A stretch of DNA of 64,000 nucleotides from Cocos nucifera (Eukaryota > Streptophyta > Magnoliopsida > Arecales > Arecaceae): assembly GCA_006176705.1 (NCBI GenBank), contig QRFJ01000771.1:124001-188000 (forward strand), given 5' to 3'. A model generated the notes under the pieces. The model was not told the DNA's origin and ran no database searches. It saw only the letters and a program-made list of their open reading frames with translations. Below, piece after piece: positions 45,161-57,715 of this stretch; position 1 is the first letter of the stretch, and the number at the start of each line of letters is the position of its first letter. The translations under genes were made by a program, and so were the position numbers.

Positions 45161-47984
45161 CCCTTCTTCTTAGGACTTTGGTTGTTCCTTTCTGCATCTT
45201 CTTTTCTTTTGTAAATGGCCTCGTAGACCTTGACTTTGTAACAAACTTTGCCTTAATGCAATAACCTTATTTACTTCCTTTTTACTGTTGTCTCAGTAGA
45301 TATACTCTTTTTTCCTGATGTTCAGGGTCACCTTTAGGTCATTATTCTTAGTCCATCGCTTTGTATGCCCATCCCCGTTGTTCATGATCAAGGACTTAGA
45401 TAGGCTTTCTACTCCACATTAGGATGAGGTCCTCCTCTTATTTTTGATGTGGTTGGCTATTTTCTTCACTAGGATGAGGTCCCCCTCCTATTCCTAATGA
45501 AGTTGCTGGTGATGGAAATCGTGTAGGGTTTAAGGCATGTTTTTCAAAAGAAAATTTTGAATTAATTATAGTGAAAGCTAAAATTAATCTAATGTTAATT
45601 ATGGTGTGTAATAATCATATCATAAAATCCTATTCAGGATCTAGACATGCTAATATGTATTAGAAAATTTAAATATGATCGATCAGCAAATCATATTCGC
45701 TAATCGAATTATGTTCAGAACATAATACCTATGCACGAGTAGATGATTTCCATGATTTGAATCCATTGAAAGAAGCTCTGGCATCGCACTATAGCCGTAC
45801 ACTCATCCGACCTCAATGGTTGGTCCACACGAAGCTCCTAGTCTTGACCAGCTCCATCAGAGTGCAGCTCCTTGCCAGGGCCTTCGACAGCTAATCCTAG
45901 TTGATCCGATTGACCACCTTCTTCTCGATCTCCTGGGTGCTCTAAAAAATTAAAAGATGAAGTTTAGAGGATGACAATGTTGTGTGGAAGGTTTCGTGCT
46001 GACTGGGCTGTCATAGCACTCATACTCACCACCTGAACCCTAAGGTCGAATGCCTAGGACCCCCCACACCGAAAAACCCTAGAGACCCTTCTTAGAGTTT
46101 TTATGACCAACAATTGATCTCGCACCCAGCTAAAGCTCATGCCCAGGAAGCCCCCACGCACACTCAGATTTTTTCATGAAATCCATATCCCAAAAACATC
46201 TCATGCAATTTTAAACTATTTAAAATTGCATGAGATAAGAAGAGTAGGATGAAAACGTCTCTACATTTAACTTTTCCTCATGCCAAAAACTTGCACCCTC
46301 TCTTAGAATTCTTTTCTCAAAGTGACTCCGCACTCTCTCACAAACTCCCATGAAAGAAATCACATTTAAATGAGCGACATAATATAGGAAAACCGCATGG
46401 AAAAGGGATAGGAGAGAGTCATTCAATTTGTTCCAACCAATAATCAATTATCTTGAATTCAAAATTAAAGATACAATTTAAATCCTTTCCAACATTTGAA
46501 AAGGTGATTAACACATAAAAGGATTCTACCTCTATTGCACATGCCCACTTTTAATCTAATTAAAAGTTGCAACAAAAATTGGGACGCTTGGGGAGAAGAT
46601 AAGAATGTAAGTTAGAGTGGTTCGAACAACTTGCTTGAATTCAAAATTCAAGCTACAATCCTATCCACTCACCAACACCAAGAGGTCATACGGTGCACAA
46701 ATTAGAGTGTGCATGGAAGAAAGAGTGGTCAAAAAGTCAAGGCGCAGGGAAAAGGGATTTGAAATTCAAACTTATATTGACTTGGTCAAAATTGGTTTCC
46801 ACCAAACTAATTTATCTTGATCCAATTAGATAAGGTTAAACCAAACCAAATTAGGCTTAACCCAACCCAACAAAATTCTAATTAAATTAGAAATTAATTA
46901 GGTCCAGCCCTTGATCAAATCATAGTCCAACCTCCCATAGTGATTAGGTCATCTCATGATCGGATCGGGTCAAACTCAATCGAATTAAATTCAATCAAAC
47001 ATGATCAAATCCTCATCACTCAATCCAATTAAGCTAATTAGTAATTAAATTGCTAATTAATCCTCTAATAAATATAGAATTCCAATCGGGTGGGTGTCTG
47101 AGCAATAGTCTCATCTATATGAAACTCTTAAAGAGTCCCAAACTAGTAGGATCTTGAACCCAATGTCCCAAATGAATAGAACTTGCAATCATAGAGTCCT
47201 AGATCGGTGAAACTCTTGATCAGAGAGTTTTAGATAAGTAGGACTCAAAGTTTGAGTCCAATGGAATCTTGGTCACAGAGTCCTAGTCCAGTGGGACTCT
47301 TGACCATAGAGTCCCAGATCATTGAGACTCAAGATTAGCCATCAGATCAGGTAGGAACTCCTATTGTGTGTGACCCCATAGCTTCAAACCCTAAGCAAGT
47401 AGCATAAGAACCAATTTTTTATTCCAATCGATGTGACCATCAAGCAATAGTACTCAACATCCGGATAGGTCGAATAGTTGCAATTCAACATCAACAAACC
47501 TATGGCATATGGTTACCGTATAATTCATCCTCTTAACCTCAATGCTCAAAGAATGATCTAGGATTTATTGCCAATGCTAAAAATCATCTACGTTGTATTT
47601 CAAAATTCAGTGTCCATCACATGGACCATCCTGATCGAGATTTTGCTAAATTGAAATATAGTGATGCACCTGCTCCAACATTTGGAGGGATCAATCCCAT
47701 CTTGACTCATGCACCGACTAAATAAGTATTTCACTGCACCTAGTAACCTTCCATCATTGAATTAAAAATTTAGGTAGCCTGATACCAAAATACAGTGATT
47801 TGCTTGAAAGTCACCATGGTGATCTCAGGTCTAAGGGACACTTATACCCATATCCTTCATGAGCAATTCTTGACAGTAGAAAGCTCTACAGTTAGATCAT
47901 GATCAATGAAATGTACCCCTACATTTTATCTGCATGCCATACTTGTATCTTCAAACCCATTGGTTAAGAGAACAACCAACCCAT
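45161..47984. other. Unassigned AT-rich sequence, no gene seen
   Basis: No long frame on either strand and no recognised domain. Contains a ~50-bp imperfect direct repeat (taggatgaggtcc at about 45,420 and 45,470), a degenerate tandem block at 47,110-47,340, and a primer-site-like string (complement of TGGTATCAGGCT) at 47,776-47,787 that may belong to a decayed minus-strand retroelement. Poly-T/A-rich, repeat-like composition. Confidence 0.5.
47110..47340. repeat. Degenerate ~30-bp tandem repeat
   Basis: Repeated 'agagtccYagatc...gactcttgatc' units: clear copies near 47,196, 47,277 and 47,308, with weaker ones between and before. Unit length about 30 bp by eye. Confidence 0.55.
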
Positions 47985-48431
47985 TGAAGGAAAATTGATA
48001 TTTTTCCACCTTAGGATTGTTCAGATCCAATTAGATTTAAAGAGATATTTCAAAAATTTTCTAACAAACTCTAATCAGATCTGAGACTTCTAAAATTTGA
48101 TCCTGTAGATCTAGTAATAAAAATTAATATAAACTAAAGTAAGAACAATAATTGTTACCTTTAGGGTAAACTGCTTTTATCCTGATGATGATCTGTTGAA
48201 GCTCAGGGTTCTGGATGTAGCCACACACGCATCTGGCCTCTACCTGAGTCCACTCAAGCAGGATCTGAACGCGATCTCCTTTTAGATCTGATTTCCAAAA
48301 TTAGATCTAGATCTAATTCTTCAAAAATAGTCGATGAATGCATCGCACTGGTCTTACGATCATGTCATATGTCTTCCTAATCGTTGTGCCAAAACATGGA
48401 TCTTCCTTACTGGATTCGCTCAACTTCTTGA
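47985..48431 (-). repeat. Copia-4 3' LTR, left part
   Basis: 447 bp starting TGAAGGAAAA, homologous to 61,847-62,301. Cut by D at CTTGA (48,427-48,431). Confidence 0.85.
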
Positions 48432-49970
48432 TGTTGCCCAAGGATGGCTACCCAAGAGGGGGGTGAATTGGGTATTTAAAAATTTAAACTATGAATATGC
48501 TGAATTTTGATGCTATGTGCTTGGTGAAATAAAGTAAAATAAAAGTATAGATGAAAAATAATAGAAATAAAACTACATAAATACAAACACCAAGCTTTTA
48601 TAGTGGTTCGGTACTAAATTCGGCAACTACGTCCACTCTCCAAGTAACTCACTTGGGAATTCAACTATAATCACTTAATTGATTATAGTTTGATTGTTTT
48701 TCTTGGATTCACAACCCAATCTGATTGATTTTGACCTAGGCTCACCAACTACAATCTTTACAATAATTATTTTTTGGAATCACAATCAACCTAGTTGGTT
48801 TTCTTCGGATCACCAACTAAAACCATACAAGATTATTTTTCTCTGGGCTAATAATCAATCCCAATTGATTTTAACCTTGGCTCACCAATCAAACCACTAC
48901 AATGTCCAACTCTAGGTTAGAACCAACCCAAGTTTCTCACCCTAAGAAACTTGAAACAAAATATAAAAATATAAAGGTTATGTTTAGAAAAATAAAATCT
49001 CTTTGAAGAATTGAAAAAAGTCCGAATGATGATAGTTGAATGCTTGACTTCTTCTTGAATGCTTGAGTGATGATGAGGCTCCCTGATTCTTGACTTGATT
49101 GCTTTCTCATTTTAATTTACTCTTGCTCTCACTTGCTCGAGGATGATTTGTAATGGAAGGACAAAGGTTAACTTTGAAATCAACTCCTTCTCTTCTCTTT
49201 TCAGCTTACTTCTTTGGCTTTCTTCAATAAATATTCAATGAAACTCTCAAAATGCTTCTCTTTAATGCTTAAAATATTTTTTTATATATCCTTAAGGTTT
49301 TCCACCATTTTAATTTATTTTAGAGATCTTCAGAAGTAATCTAGCCATTAAAAATAAGAAAATAGCCATTGGAAAAAAGTTGGGGCTAAAAAGATATAGT
49401 TCTGGAAAAACTAGCCGTTATAGTAAACTTAGTCGACTAAGTTTCTCTAAGTCAACTAAGTCTTAGTCTGCTCAATCTAACTTACTCTGCTAAGTGGACA
49501 AAGCTTGAAAATCTATTTTTTTGTCCTGCTGCTATTCTCTGAGACTGAGTCGATTAGCTTTCTGACTTAGTTGACTAAGTCCCCTGTATCCTAAATTTTG
49601 ATCTTTTTGTACATTCTGGCTTCTTTATTCTCTAAGACTGAGTCGACTAACTCCTGGCTTAGTCGACTAAATTGCGTGCCAAGCATGCCATGAGATTTTT
49701 AGCAGCTTTTCTTCTTCGAATTTATTTGTAGGCTAGACTTGCTTTCTAAACTTAATTTAACTCTCATTAACCATCCTTTTTAAGGTGTGTCAGTCGAGTT
49801 TTTCTTCAATAACCTCTTGATTGGTGGTTCTCTATTTAATTGATGAAAATTATTTAAATCATTGTGAGCACTTGAAATTTAAACTACACATCATCAAAAT
49901 TAATACTAGTAATATAACAAATTATACTCAAAACTCTTTGTCATTATCAAAATCAATCTTTAGATCAACA
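48432..49970 (-). repeat. D 3' LTR (1,539 bp)
   Basis: Contains TATATAA complement at 49,282-49,288 and an array of GTCGAC-centred palindromes at 49,425-49,675, including a perfect 20-bp one at 49,425-49,444. Confidence 0.9.
49425..49675. repeat. Palindrome array in the D LTR
   Basis: At least five variants of CTTAGTCGACTAAG. The first (49,425-49,444) is a perfect 20-bp palindrome, others near 49,455, 49,550, 49,575, 49,640 and 49,660. The partner LTR has a decayed version at about 53,630-53,860. Confidence 0.75.
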
Positions 49971-51300
49971 ATCTCTCTCTTTTTGATGATGACCAAACTT
50001 TTGAGTATATCCAAAATAATATATAGTGAGTTTCTAAATAATTACATATTTAAAAGATATGAAACTACTAAATAATAAAAACATACTTCATTCTAGTTAA
50101 GCTCAAGCATATACTCAACAAAAACTCTCCCCCTTTTTGACAGCATCAAAAAGCTCATAGGAAGGATAATAGAGTAATCATCAAAATCAATAAGATATGA
50201 AAATTTATCATCAAAGTTTTCTTTGAAAAACATATCTTTTAATTTAAAACATGTTTAAAGTATTTTCAATTTTAGAAACTAGCTTGAATTCAAATATCAA
50301 AGGCTCTTCTCCTTTTCTATTTTTGAATGAATATGATCTTTTTAATTAGATTTTTAGGTATATACTTTTAAGCTTTAAGAAAAATAGAGCTTTTCAAAAG
50401 ATTTGAATATGAAATCATTCATAATATGTACTTTAATATTTAATTCTTTTTTAAAAAAATTTAGTTAGTTAAATTCAAAAAAGGTATGTATTGAAAATAT
50501 ATCGAGCAAGTCAATGATGGTATCAGAGCAAAAGTAATTTTATAATGATTTTTAAATGCACATCCAAAGTTTTGTATTATATTTAGATTTTTCAAATGAG
50601 TTTCAAAAATAAATTTATAAATTTATTTTGACTCTAATTAATTATCCAAAAATAAGATTGAGCAATCAAATCATGTAAGTCAAATTTGATGATTACATGA
50701 AAGCTTAAATTAATAATACTATAAAGTAATTGATTGAGAATTTAAGATCATCATTCAATTTTCTTAATTTTCAATCAAAGCTAGATAATATTCAACAAAT
50801 ATCTGTCCCCCTATTTTTAAGAGTAAATGTCAGAAAATTCATCATAAAATATTTTCTCTTTTTAAATAGTTGATGAATAAAAAATATTTCTCCCCCTTTT
50901 CTTTCAAGTTAAGCACCTTTAATTGATACCAAATTAATCTTTAACTATTACTAATTTTGTAATTAATTCATCTTAAATGAATTCTCCCCCTTACCTTTGC
51001 AAATAAAGATATTTTTAATTAAATGGTCTTTTAAGATCCAATTATTTTTTTAAGTATTTTCTCTTTCTTTTGCAAAAATATAATATGGGTTTTATATTCA
51101 AATTTAGATTAAGAAATATATTCAATGTGAACACTAATAAATCATCAAAATCAATCAGTTATTCTAAATAAATTCTAAAAATATTGAAAGTATGATGTAG
51201 AGAAAAGTTTAGCTTTTATCAAACAACATCATCCATCCATTTTCATTTTCAAGACATCCATCAAAAAAAATTTTCTCTTTTCATTCCATTGGATCCTCGG
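49971..51300 (-). other. D internal 3' region with repeated polypurine tracts
   Basis: AT-rich, non-coding. On the minus strand AAAAAGAGAGAT abuts the LTR. Further tracts of the AAAGGGGGAG type occur near 50,127, 50,806, 50,891 and 50,983. Confidence 0.65.
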
Positions 51301-51314
51301 TGTGGTTGTATAAA

Positions 51315-52394
51315 TTAGTTTGCAATTCTTGGTACCCAAGCTTTTTTGGATCCATTGAAGTTAGTACTTAAGGTTTCTTTTGGAATCCAAATTTGTTTAA
51401 CTAAAGTATGGCCAATTCTTTTAAAATTATATTCTAAAATTTTATGGCCTACTTTATTACATTTAACATATTTAATAGAATGATTTTTAGTTGAAGCTTT
51501 TCCAAACATATTCTTGATAAATTTCTATTTTCTTAAGGGATTAAAACCAGTTTCAGCTTTGTGGAAAATAGATTTTTGATTTTTCATCATTGATTGAAGC
51601 ATTTCAAAACTAAATGTGAAGTTTTTAGTAATTGACTTCAATATCTAAATCTCTTTTCTTAGTTTTGAGTTCTCTTCCATAAGAGATTTTTCAAAATTTA
51701 AATGACTTTTTTTTTCTTCAGCAAATGAATTAATTTCTTTCATGAAATTCTTTTTTTTAATTAAGAGTTTATTCTTTACTTCAACTAAAGACTTTTTAGA
51801 TTTGAAAAGTTCTTCCTTTTCTTTAGCTAAAGCATTCTTTTTTCTTAAGATATCTTCTTTTTCATTCAATAATTTACTCTTTTCATCATTCAAAAGAAGA
51901 TTAAACTTTTTGAGCTCTTTATTCTTTAGCTTTATCTATTTGAATTCAATCATTAAATCATTAAAAGCTTCATATAATTCATTAAAGGTAAAATTGAAAG
52001 AGTTCTTAATGTTTACCTCATCCTCATTGGCCATGAGGTAAGGATTTGCAATACATACTTCTTCCTTATCCATCAAGCATGATTTATCTACTTTTTGCTC
52101 TTCTCTTTCATCTTCCTTTTCTTTGCTTTGCTCCCCCTTAATTGAAGCTTTCTTCCTTCTTTGTTTCTTCTTCTTCTTCTTCTTTTCATTCTCATGAGCT
52201 GCAAGATAAAAATTAGAATGAGCTTTCTTCTCTTCTTGGGAGTTTAATTCTTCTCTTTTATTTGCTCTCTCAAAGGGCATTTCCAATTTTTTCCATACTC
52301 CTTTTGCTGAAATATAAGAAGAAATCGAGTTAAATTCATTTATGTCCAATGAACAATAAAGAATATTCATAGCTTCAGTATTTAGTTGGTTCAT
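51315..52394 (-). pseudogene. D gag, decayed
   Basis: Three collinear pieces. 51,936-52,394: a capsid-like part (YCSLDINEFNSISSYISAKGVWKKLE) plus a Lys/Glu-rich stretch and the FNELYEAFNDLMIEF helix. 51,645-51,893: an 82-residue charged coiled-coil (KEKEELFKSKKSL). 51,315-51,509: a degenerate zinc knuckle (VKCNKVGHK, with first and last cysteines lost) and the copia-gag tail KQIWIPK...KAWVP. Stops separate them. Typical of plant copia (Sirevirus/Opie-like) gag; no pol follows. Confidence 0.75.
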
Positions 52395-52634
52395 TTCTTT
52401 ATCATTCTCAAGTAATGCATTTGAGGTGTGTGAGCCATTAATTATAATCTTTCATAAATTATAATCGTGTGCTTGTATGAAGATACGCATATGTGCTTTC
52501 CAATAACTATAATTTGATCCATTAAGCATTGAGGATCGATCAATGGAATGGCCTTCATTAAAATAAGATTTCATTTTGGGTTGTCAATATCTTTAGCTCT
52601 TGATCGTTAGGTCAACAACTAATAACAGGGCACC

Positions 52635-52647
52635 TGCTCTATTACCA
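52635..52647 (-). promoter_or_regulatory. D primer-binding site
   Basis: TGGTAATAGAGCA on the minus strand, an altered initiator tRNA-Met complement, 2 nt from the LTR start at 52,650. Confidence 0.7.
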
Positions 52648-52649
52648 AT

Positions 52650-54156
52650 TATTGCATAAGAATGGCTACCTAAGAGGGAGGGTGAATTGGATATTTAAAA
52701 ATTTAAACTATGAATATGCTGAATTTTAGTGCTATGTGCTTGGTGAAATAAAGTAAAATACAAGTATAGATAAAGAACAATAGAAATAAAACTACATAAA
52801 CACAAACACCAAGCTTTTATAGTGGTTTGGCACCCAACATGGCACCTACATCCACTCTTCAAGTAACTCACTTGGGAATTTAACTATAATCACTCAATTG
52901 ATTATTTTTCCTGAGTTTACAATCCAACCTGGTTGGTTTTGACCTAGGCTCATCAACTACAACCTTTATAATGATTATTTTTCAGACTTATAATCAACCC
53001 AGTTGATTTTTTCTGGATCATCAATCAAACCATACAAGATTATTTTTCTTCGGACTAACAATCAATCCCGATTGATTTTAACCTTAGCTCACCAATTAAA
53101 CTACTACAATGTCCAACTCTAGACTTAGACCAACCCAAGTTTCTTACCCCAAGAAACTTGAAATAAAATATAAAAATACAAAGGTTAAGTTTAGAAAAAT
53201 AAAAACTCTTTAAAGAATCGGAAGAAGTCCGAATGATGATAGTTGAATGCTTGACTTCTTCTTAAATGCTTGAGTGATGATGAGGCTTCCTGATTCTTGA
53301 TTTAATTACTTTTTCATTTCAATTCACTCTTGCTCTCACTTGCTTGAGAATGATTTATAATGGAAGGACAAAGGTTAACTTTGAAATCAACTCTTTCTCT
53401 TCTCTTTTCAGCTCACTCCTTTGGCTTTCTTCAATGAATACTCAATAAAACTCTCAAAAAGCTTCTCTTTAATGTTCAAAATATTTTCTTATATATCCTT
53501 AAGGTTTTCACCATTTTAATTTATTTTGGATATTTTTAAAAGTGATCTAGTGGTCAGAAATAAGAAAATAGCCATTGAAAAAAAGTTAGGACCGAAAAAA
53601 TACAGTTTTGAAAAAACTAGCCATTACAGTGAACTTAGTTGACTAAGTTTCTTTGAATCAATTTGACTTAGTCTGCTAAGTGGACAAAGCTTCAAAAGCT
53701 ATCTTTCTGCCCTACTGTCATTCTCTAAGACTGAGTCGACTAACTTTCTGACTTAGTCGACTAAGTCTCTTGGGTTCTGAATTTTAATCTTTCTATGTTT
53801 TCTAACTTCTTTTTTCTTTGATACTGAGTCAATTAACTCCTAGCTTAGTCGACTAAGTTGCATGCCAAGCATTCCATAAGGTTTTTAGCAGCTTTTCTTC
53901 TATGAATTTATTTATAGGCTAGACTTGCTTTTTAAACTTGATTTAACTCTCATTAACCATCCTTTTTAAGGTGTATCAAGTCTAGTTTTTCTTCAATGAT
54001 CTCTTGATTGGTGATTCTCTATTTAATTGATAAAAATTACTTAAATCATTGTGAGAACTTGAAATTTAAACTACACATCCTCAAAACAATATTAGTAATA
54101 TAATAAATCATACTCAAAACTTTTTATCATCATCAAAATTAATCTTTAGGTCAACA
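52650..54156 (-). repeat. D 5' LTR (1,507 bp)
   Basis: Pairs with 48,432-49,970. Its first TG (plus strand) has become TA. TATATAA complement at 53,489-53,495. Confidence 0.9.
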
Positions 54157-54161
54157 CTTGA

Positions 54162-55989
54162 GCATGGAAAGGGGAGAGAGAGGACCAGAGGGAAGCATGG
54201 AAGAGAGGAGGGACAACCTTGCGGCATGGTAGATGGGTGCAATAATGAAACCCTAGGCACAAATAGGGTTTAAATAGACCTATTGCGCCATGTAGTGCCA
54301 TATCACTTCGACTAATCAAATGCTCGATTCAATTAGATCTTAATCTGATTGGTAGAGTGATATCACCTGATCCAATCATGTTTGAGTCTTCTAAAATCCT
54401 TCATAGGTGGTGCCATAGATGGATAGGCTCAAACACTTTGGTGCCCAAGATTTTAAAACCATCAAGCAACATTGGAGTCCATTCTATATGGGACTCCATC
54501 TCCTTTGCCCATGTGTGGCCGCCAACTAGGGGTGTGCATAGATTTTTGTGTGTGAAGTCCAAGTGGGTGTGTTCCCTAAGGAGATGTCCATGGGGGGCAC
54601 ATGCCCCTACCCCTTCTTTCCTACATTGAGACGTCTCATGTCCCGATAGTGATAGGAAATGGCAGGTGATGACAGAAAATAGCAGGTGTTGCCTTATTTC
54701 CATTTGGTAGATTAGAACAATCCTTTTCTGACCTGGCAAGATCTAGTCAGACAAGGATAAACCCATATAGGGTTTCTTGGTAAGCCCAAACCAATTTGGC
54801 TTAGTCGAGATAAATCAGAAAGACTATAGAAGGGATAGTTAGGCTCAATCATGTGCTAGCATGATTTTTCTAAACCTAATTGGATCTAATCCAAATCAAT
54901 CAAATTGGGTTAGCTTGATTGATCACATCCAGACCCAAATCCTTATTTGTGTGATCTAGATAGGATTCAGTTCCGTATGGTAATAAGATATATCGCGATC
55001 TCTATCATCGACATCATCAAAATACCTTTCGATGGATCAAAACTTTTTTGATTTAGATAATTAGAATGATCGATCACCAAGATCATTCTAATTGCTCCCA
55101 AAATCCACTAGTGATACCCAACAGTATATGGTGGTAACCCATCAGAACTAAAAATGAATCTTTTGGTGTAGCTATCTTTGTGATTGGATTCTTCTATCTC
55201 GAGCCCCGACAGGATTAGGGCTAAGGTGAACTCATCAAACCCAATATCCATCATATGAATTAATCATTTGATTCAAGTTTGATGTGAAATCCTAATAGAA
55301 ACTCTTTCTTCTATCTTCACACTGCCATGGCCATGGGTTTATGGACTCAATTTCATGATCATCATAGGGCTACTCCTCGTCTACTGAGATAGATAGATCT
55401 CCTATTGGTGCAATCCAATTTCTACAATGAACATGCTATAGCCAACATACATCTCAAGATTTTGAATGGCTAGGAGATCAAGTTAAGGTGTAGTCAAACT
55501 ATAACACCCTCATGGTGAATTATCAATGCACCTTAGATCAAAAAATAAGACACACCACTACAGCATCGAGCCAATCATCGATTAGAAGGTAGACTTTCTT
55601 ATGATTGCTCGAGATGGTCATGCTTAGTGCCCTCGTTCTCTAACGAGTATCTATACTCTTACTCCATATCTCCATACCATAGACTCAATATTCATCTATC
55701 TTAAGAAAGCGATCGTACACCAACGTTTGGGATTGATCACCACCTCATGATGATCCTATGGTCAGAAACAATTTATGAGTTAATTATGAAAATTCATATC
55801 TTAAATTTTTAACTCTTGAAAATATGAATTGTCATTACCATTAATACAAAGGATGTAACACAGACATTTTAAATACACACTATGATAGAAAATAAATTTT
55901 TTATTAATTTATAATCAAAATTATAAAATTGCTCTTAGAAGTGTATTACAAGTGTCAGCCAGTTTGGCTTTTAGAGAATACATCTAATA
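54162..55989 (-). repeat. Copia-4 3' LTR, right part
   Basis: Continues 48,431 after D. TATTTAAA complement at 54,269-54,276. Ends TCTAATA, the terminal CA having mutated. The second hairpin reads ATCAAAA-CTT-TTTTGAT near 55,037. Confidence 0.85.
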
Positions 55990-56071
55990 AACACTTTAAG
56001 CCAATTGGCTATAAATCTAAGTTCCATCTTCTCCAAGTGGACTTCGATCTTGTGTTGACTTAATGGCTTGG

Positions 56072-56272
56072 TTAGTGGTCAGCCGCATTGTCTGCAATGT
56101 CGACTCTCTTGACCTCGACATATCCCTTCTCGAGGTAATCGTGGATGAGGTGGAATCGCCACTCGATGTGCTTGAATTTCTGATGAGACCTCGGCTCTTT
56201 AGCTAGGACTATGGCGCCATTGTTGTTGTAGTATAGAGTGATGGCATCCGATGGCATCACTTCAAGCTCCAC
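56072..56272 (-). pseudogene. Copia-4 RNase H C-terminal part
   Basis: Reads GAIVLAKEPRSHQKFKHIEW and the GYVEVKRVDIADNAADH tail, aligned with the copia-2 end. A catalytic Asp is replaced by Asn (YYNNNG). Confidence 0.75.
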
Positions 56273-56551
56273 AGCGAACTTCTTGTACTAGAACATCTCT
56301 TTCACAACTTTCGATGTAGCAATGTATTGTACTTTCATGGTGGAGTCTGCTATCACTATCTGCTTGAAACTCTTCAAGCTAACAGCACCACCATTGCATG
56401 CAAATAGTCTTTTAGATATCAACTTTCAATCATCTATGTCGAACATAAAGTCTGAGTCTATAAACCCCTGAACCTGGAGTTCTTCATTACCAAAGACTAG
56501 AAACATATCCTTAGTTCTTCTCAAGTACATAAGGATACACTTTATAGAAGT

Positions 56552-57715
56552 TCAGTGTTCTTCTCCTGAATTTGACTGATACTTGCTCGTGACACTCAAA
56601 GCTTGGGCAATATCAAGTCGTGTACATAGCATGGCATACATGAGGCTCCCTATTGCCGAAGTATAAGAAATATTACTCATGTGTTCAATCTCCTCAGGTA
56701 TGTTGGGACACATCTTTTTGGAGAGATGAATGCCATGTCTGAAGGATACCAATCCCCTCTTGGAATTTTTCATGCTGAACCTCTTCAGCACCTCCTCTAT
56801 GTACATCTTTTGTAAGAGACCAAGCATCCTATTTGGTCCATCCCTATAGACCTTAATTCTTAGAATAAAGGATCCCTCTCCTTGGTCTTTCATAGAGAAC
56901 TCTTTTAACAACCACATTTTGATCATGGTCAACATGAGAATATCATTCCTAATAAGGAGGATATCATCCACATATAGTATGAGGAAGACAACAGTGCTCC
57001 CACTGATCTTTTTGAAAATATAAGTTTTCTTCTCATTTTTGATGAAATCAAATGATTTGATTACGTCATTAAAATGAGCATTCTAGCTCCGAGATGCTTG
57101 CTTAAGTCCATATATGGACCTTTGCAATTTGCATATCTTGTGATCAACATCACTGGATATGAAATCTAGTGGCTATTTCATATAGATATTTTCCTTAAGA
57201 TATCCATTTAGGAATGTCATTTTCATATCCATCTACCATATTTTGTAATTAAAATATGCTGCAACAGCAAGTAACGTGCGGATAGATTTAAGCATGGCTA
57301 CTGGCAAAAAGGTATGCTAATAGTCAATGCCTTCGAGCTGACTATATCCTTTCACTACGAGCCTATCTTTGAATGTCATTACATTTTCATTGGCACCTAT
57401 CTTTTTCTTGAAGATCCATTTACACCTAATAGGTACTATACCTTCAGAAGGATCTTCTAAGGTCCAGATTTGGTTCGAGCGCATTGAGTCAATTTTTGAC
57501 CTGATTGCCTCTAACCATTTCTCGGAGTCGATATCTGATGTCGCCTCATCATAGGTCTTGGGATCATCATCATGAATCTCATTTTTCATGAGAAATATTT
57601 TCTCAATATCTTCTGAAATAGTACCTAAGTACCCTTCAAGAGGACAGAAAATCCTAGTTGATTTTTGAGGTGGAGAAGGTAGTGTTTGGACTGGCTTAAT
57701 TTGATTGAGTTCCAT
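56552..57715 (-). pseudogene. Copia-4 reverse transcriptase
   Basis: 57,317-57,715 gives the N-terminal part (KWLEAIRSKIDSMRSNQIW, CKWIFKKKIGAN, VVKGYSQLEGIDY). 56,552-56,971 gives the VDDILLIRND part with the catalytic aspartates kept and SLMYAMLCTRLDIAQ. The middle (about 56,975-57,310) is broken by stops. Confidence 0.8.

Larger units (their letters stand above)
48432..54156 (-). mobile_element. D: gag-only, Sirevirus-like non-autonomous LTR element
   Basis: 5,725 bp, TGTTGCCC...GTCAACA, with a perfect CTTGA duplication at 48,427-48,431 and 54,157-54,161. LTRs of about 1.5 kb flank a 2.7-kb internal region holding only a decayed gag. Multiple purine tracts upstream of the 3' LTR and palindromic LTR repeats recall Sireviruses; that lineage is inference. 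No protease, integrase, RT or RNase H motif was found. Confidence 0.9.

Noticed and set aside
48694..48915. 73-codon plus-strand frame in the D LTR
   Set aside because: Not open in the partner LTR (52,910-53,130) and antisense to the element.
54357..54739. Frames of 90 and 112 codons on opposite strands (similar at 62,500-62,883)
   Set aside because: Located in the two LTRs of copia-4, same explanation as for copia-3; no domain.
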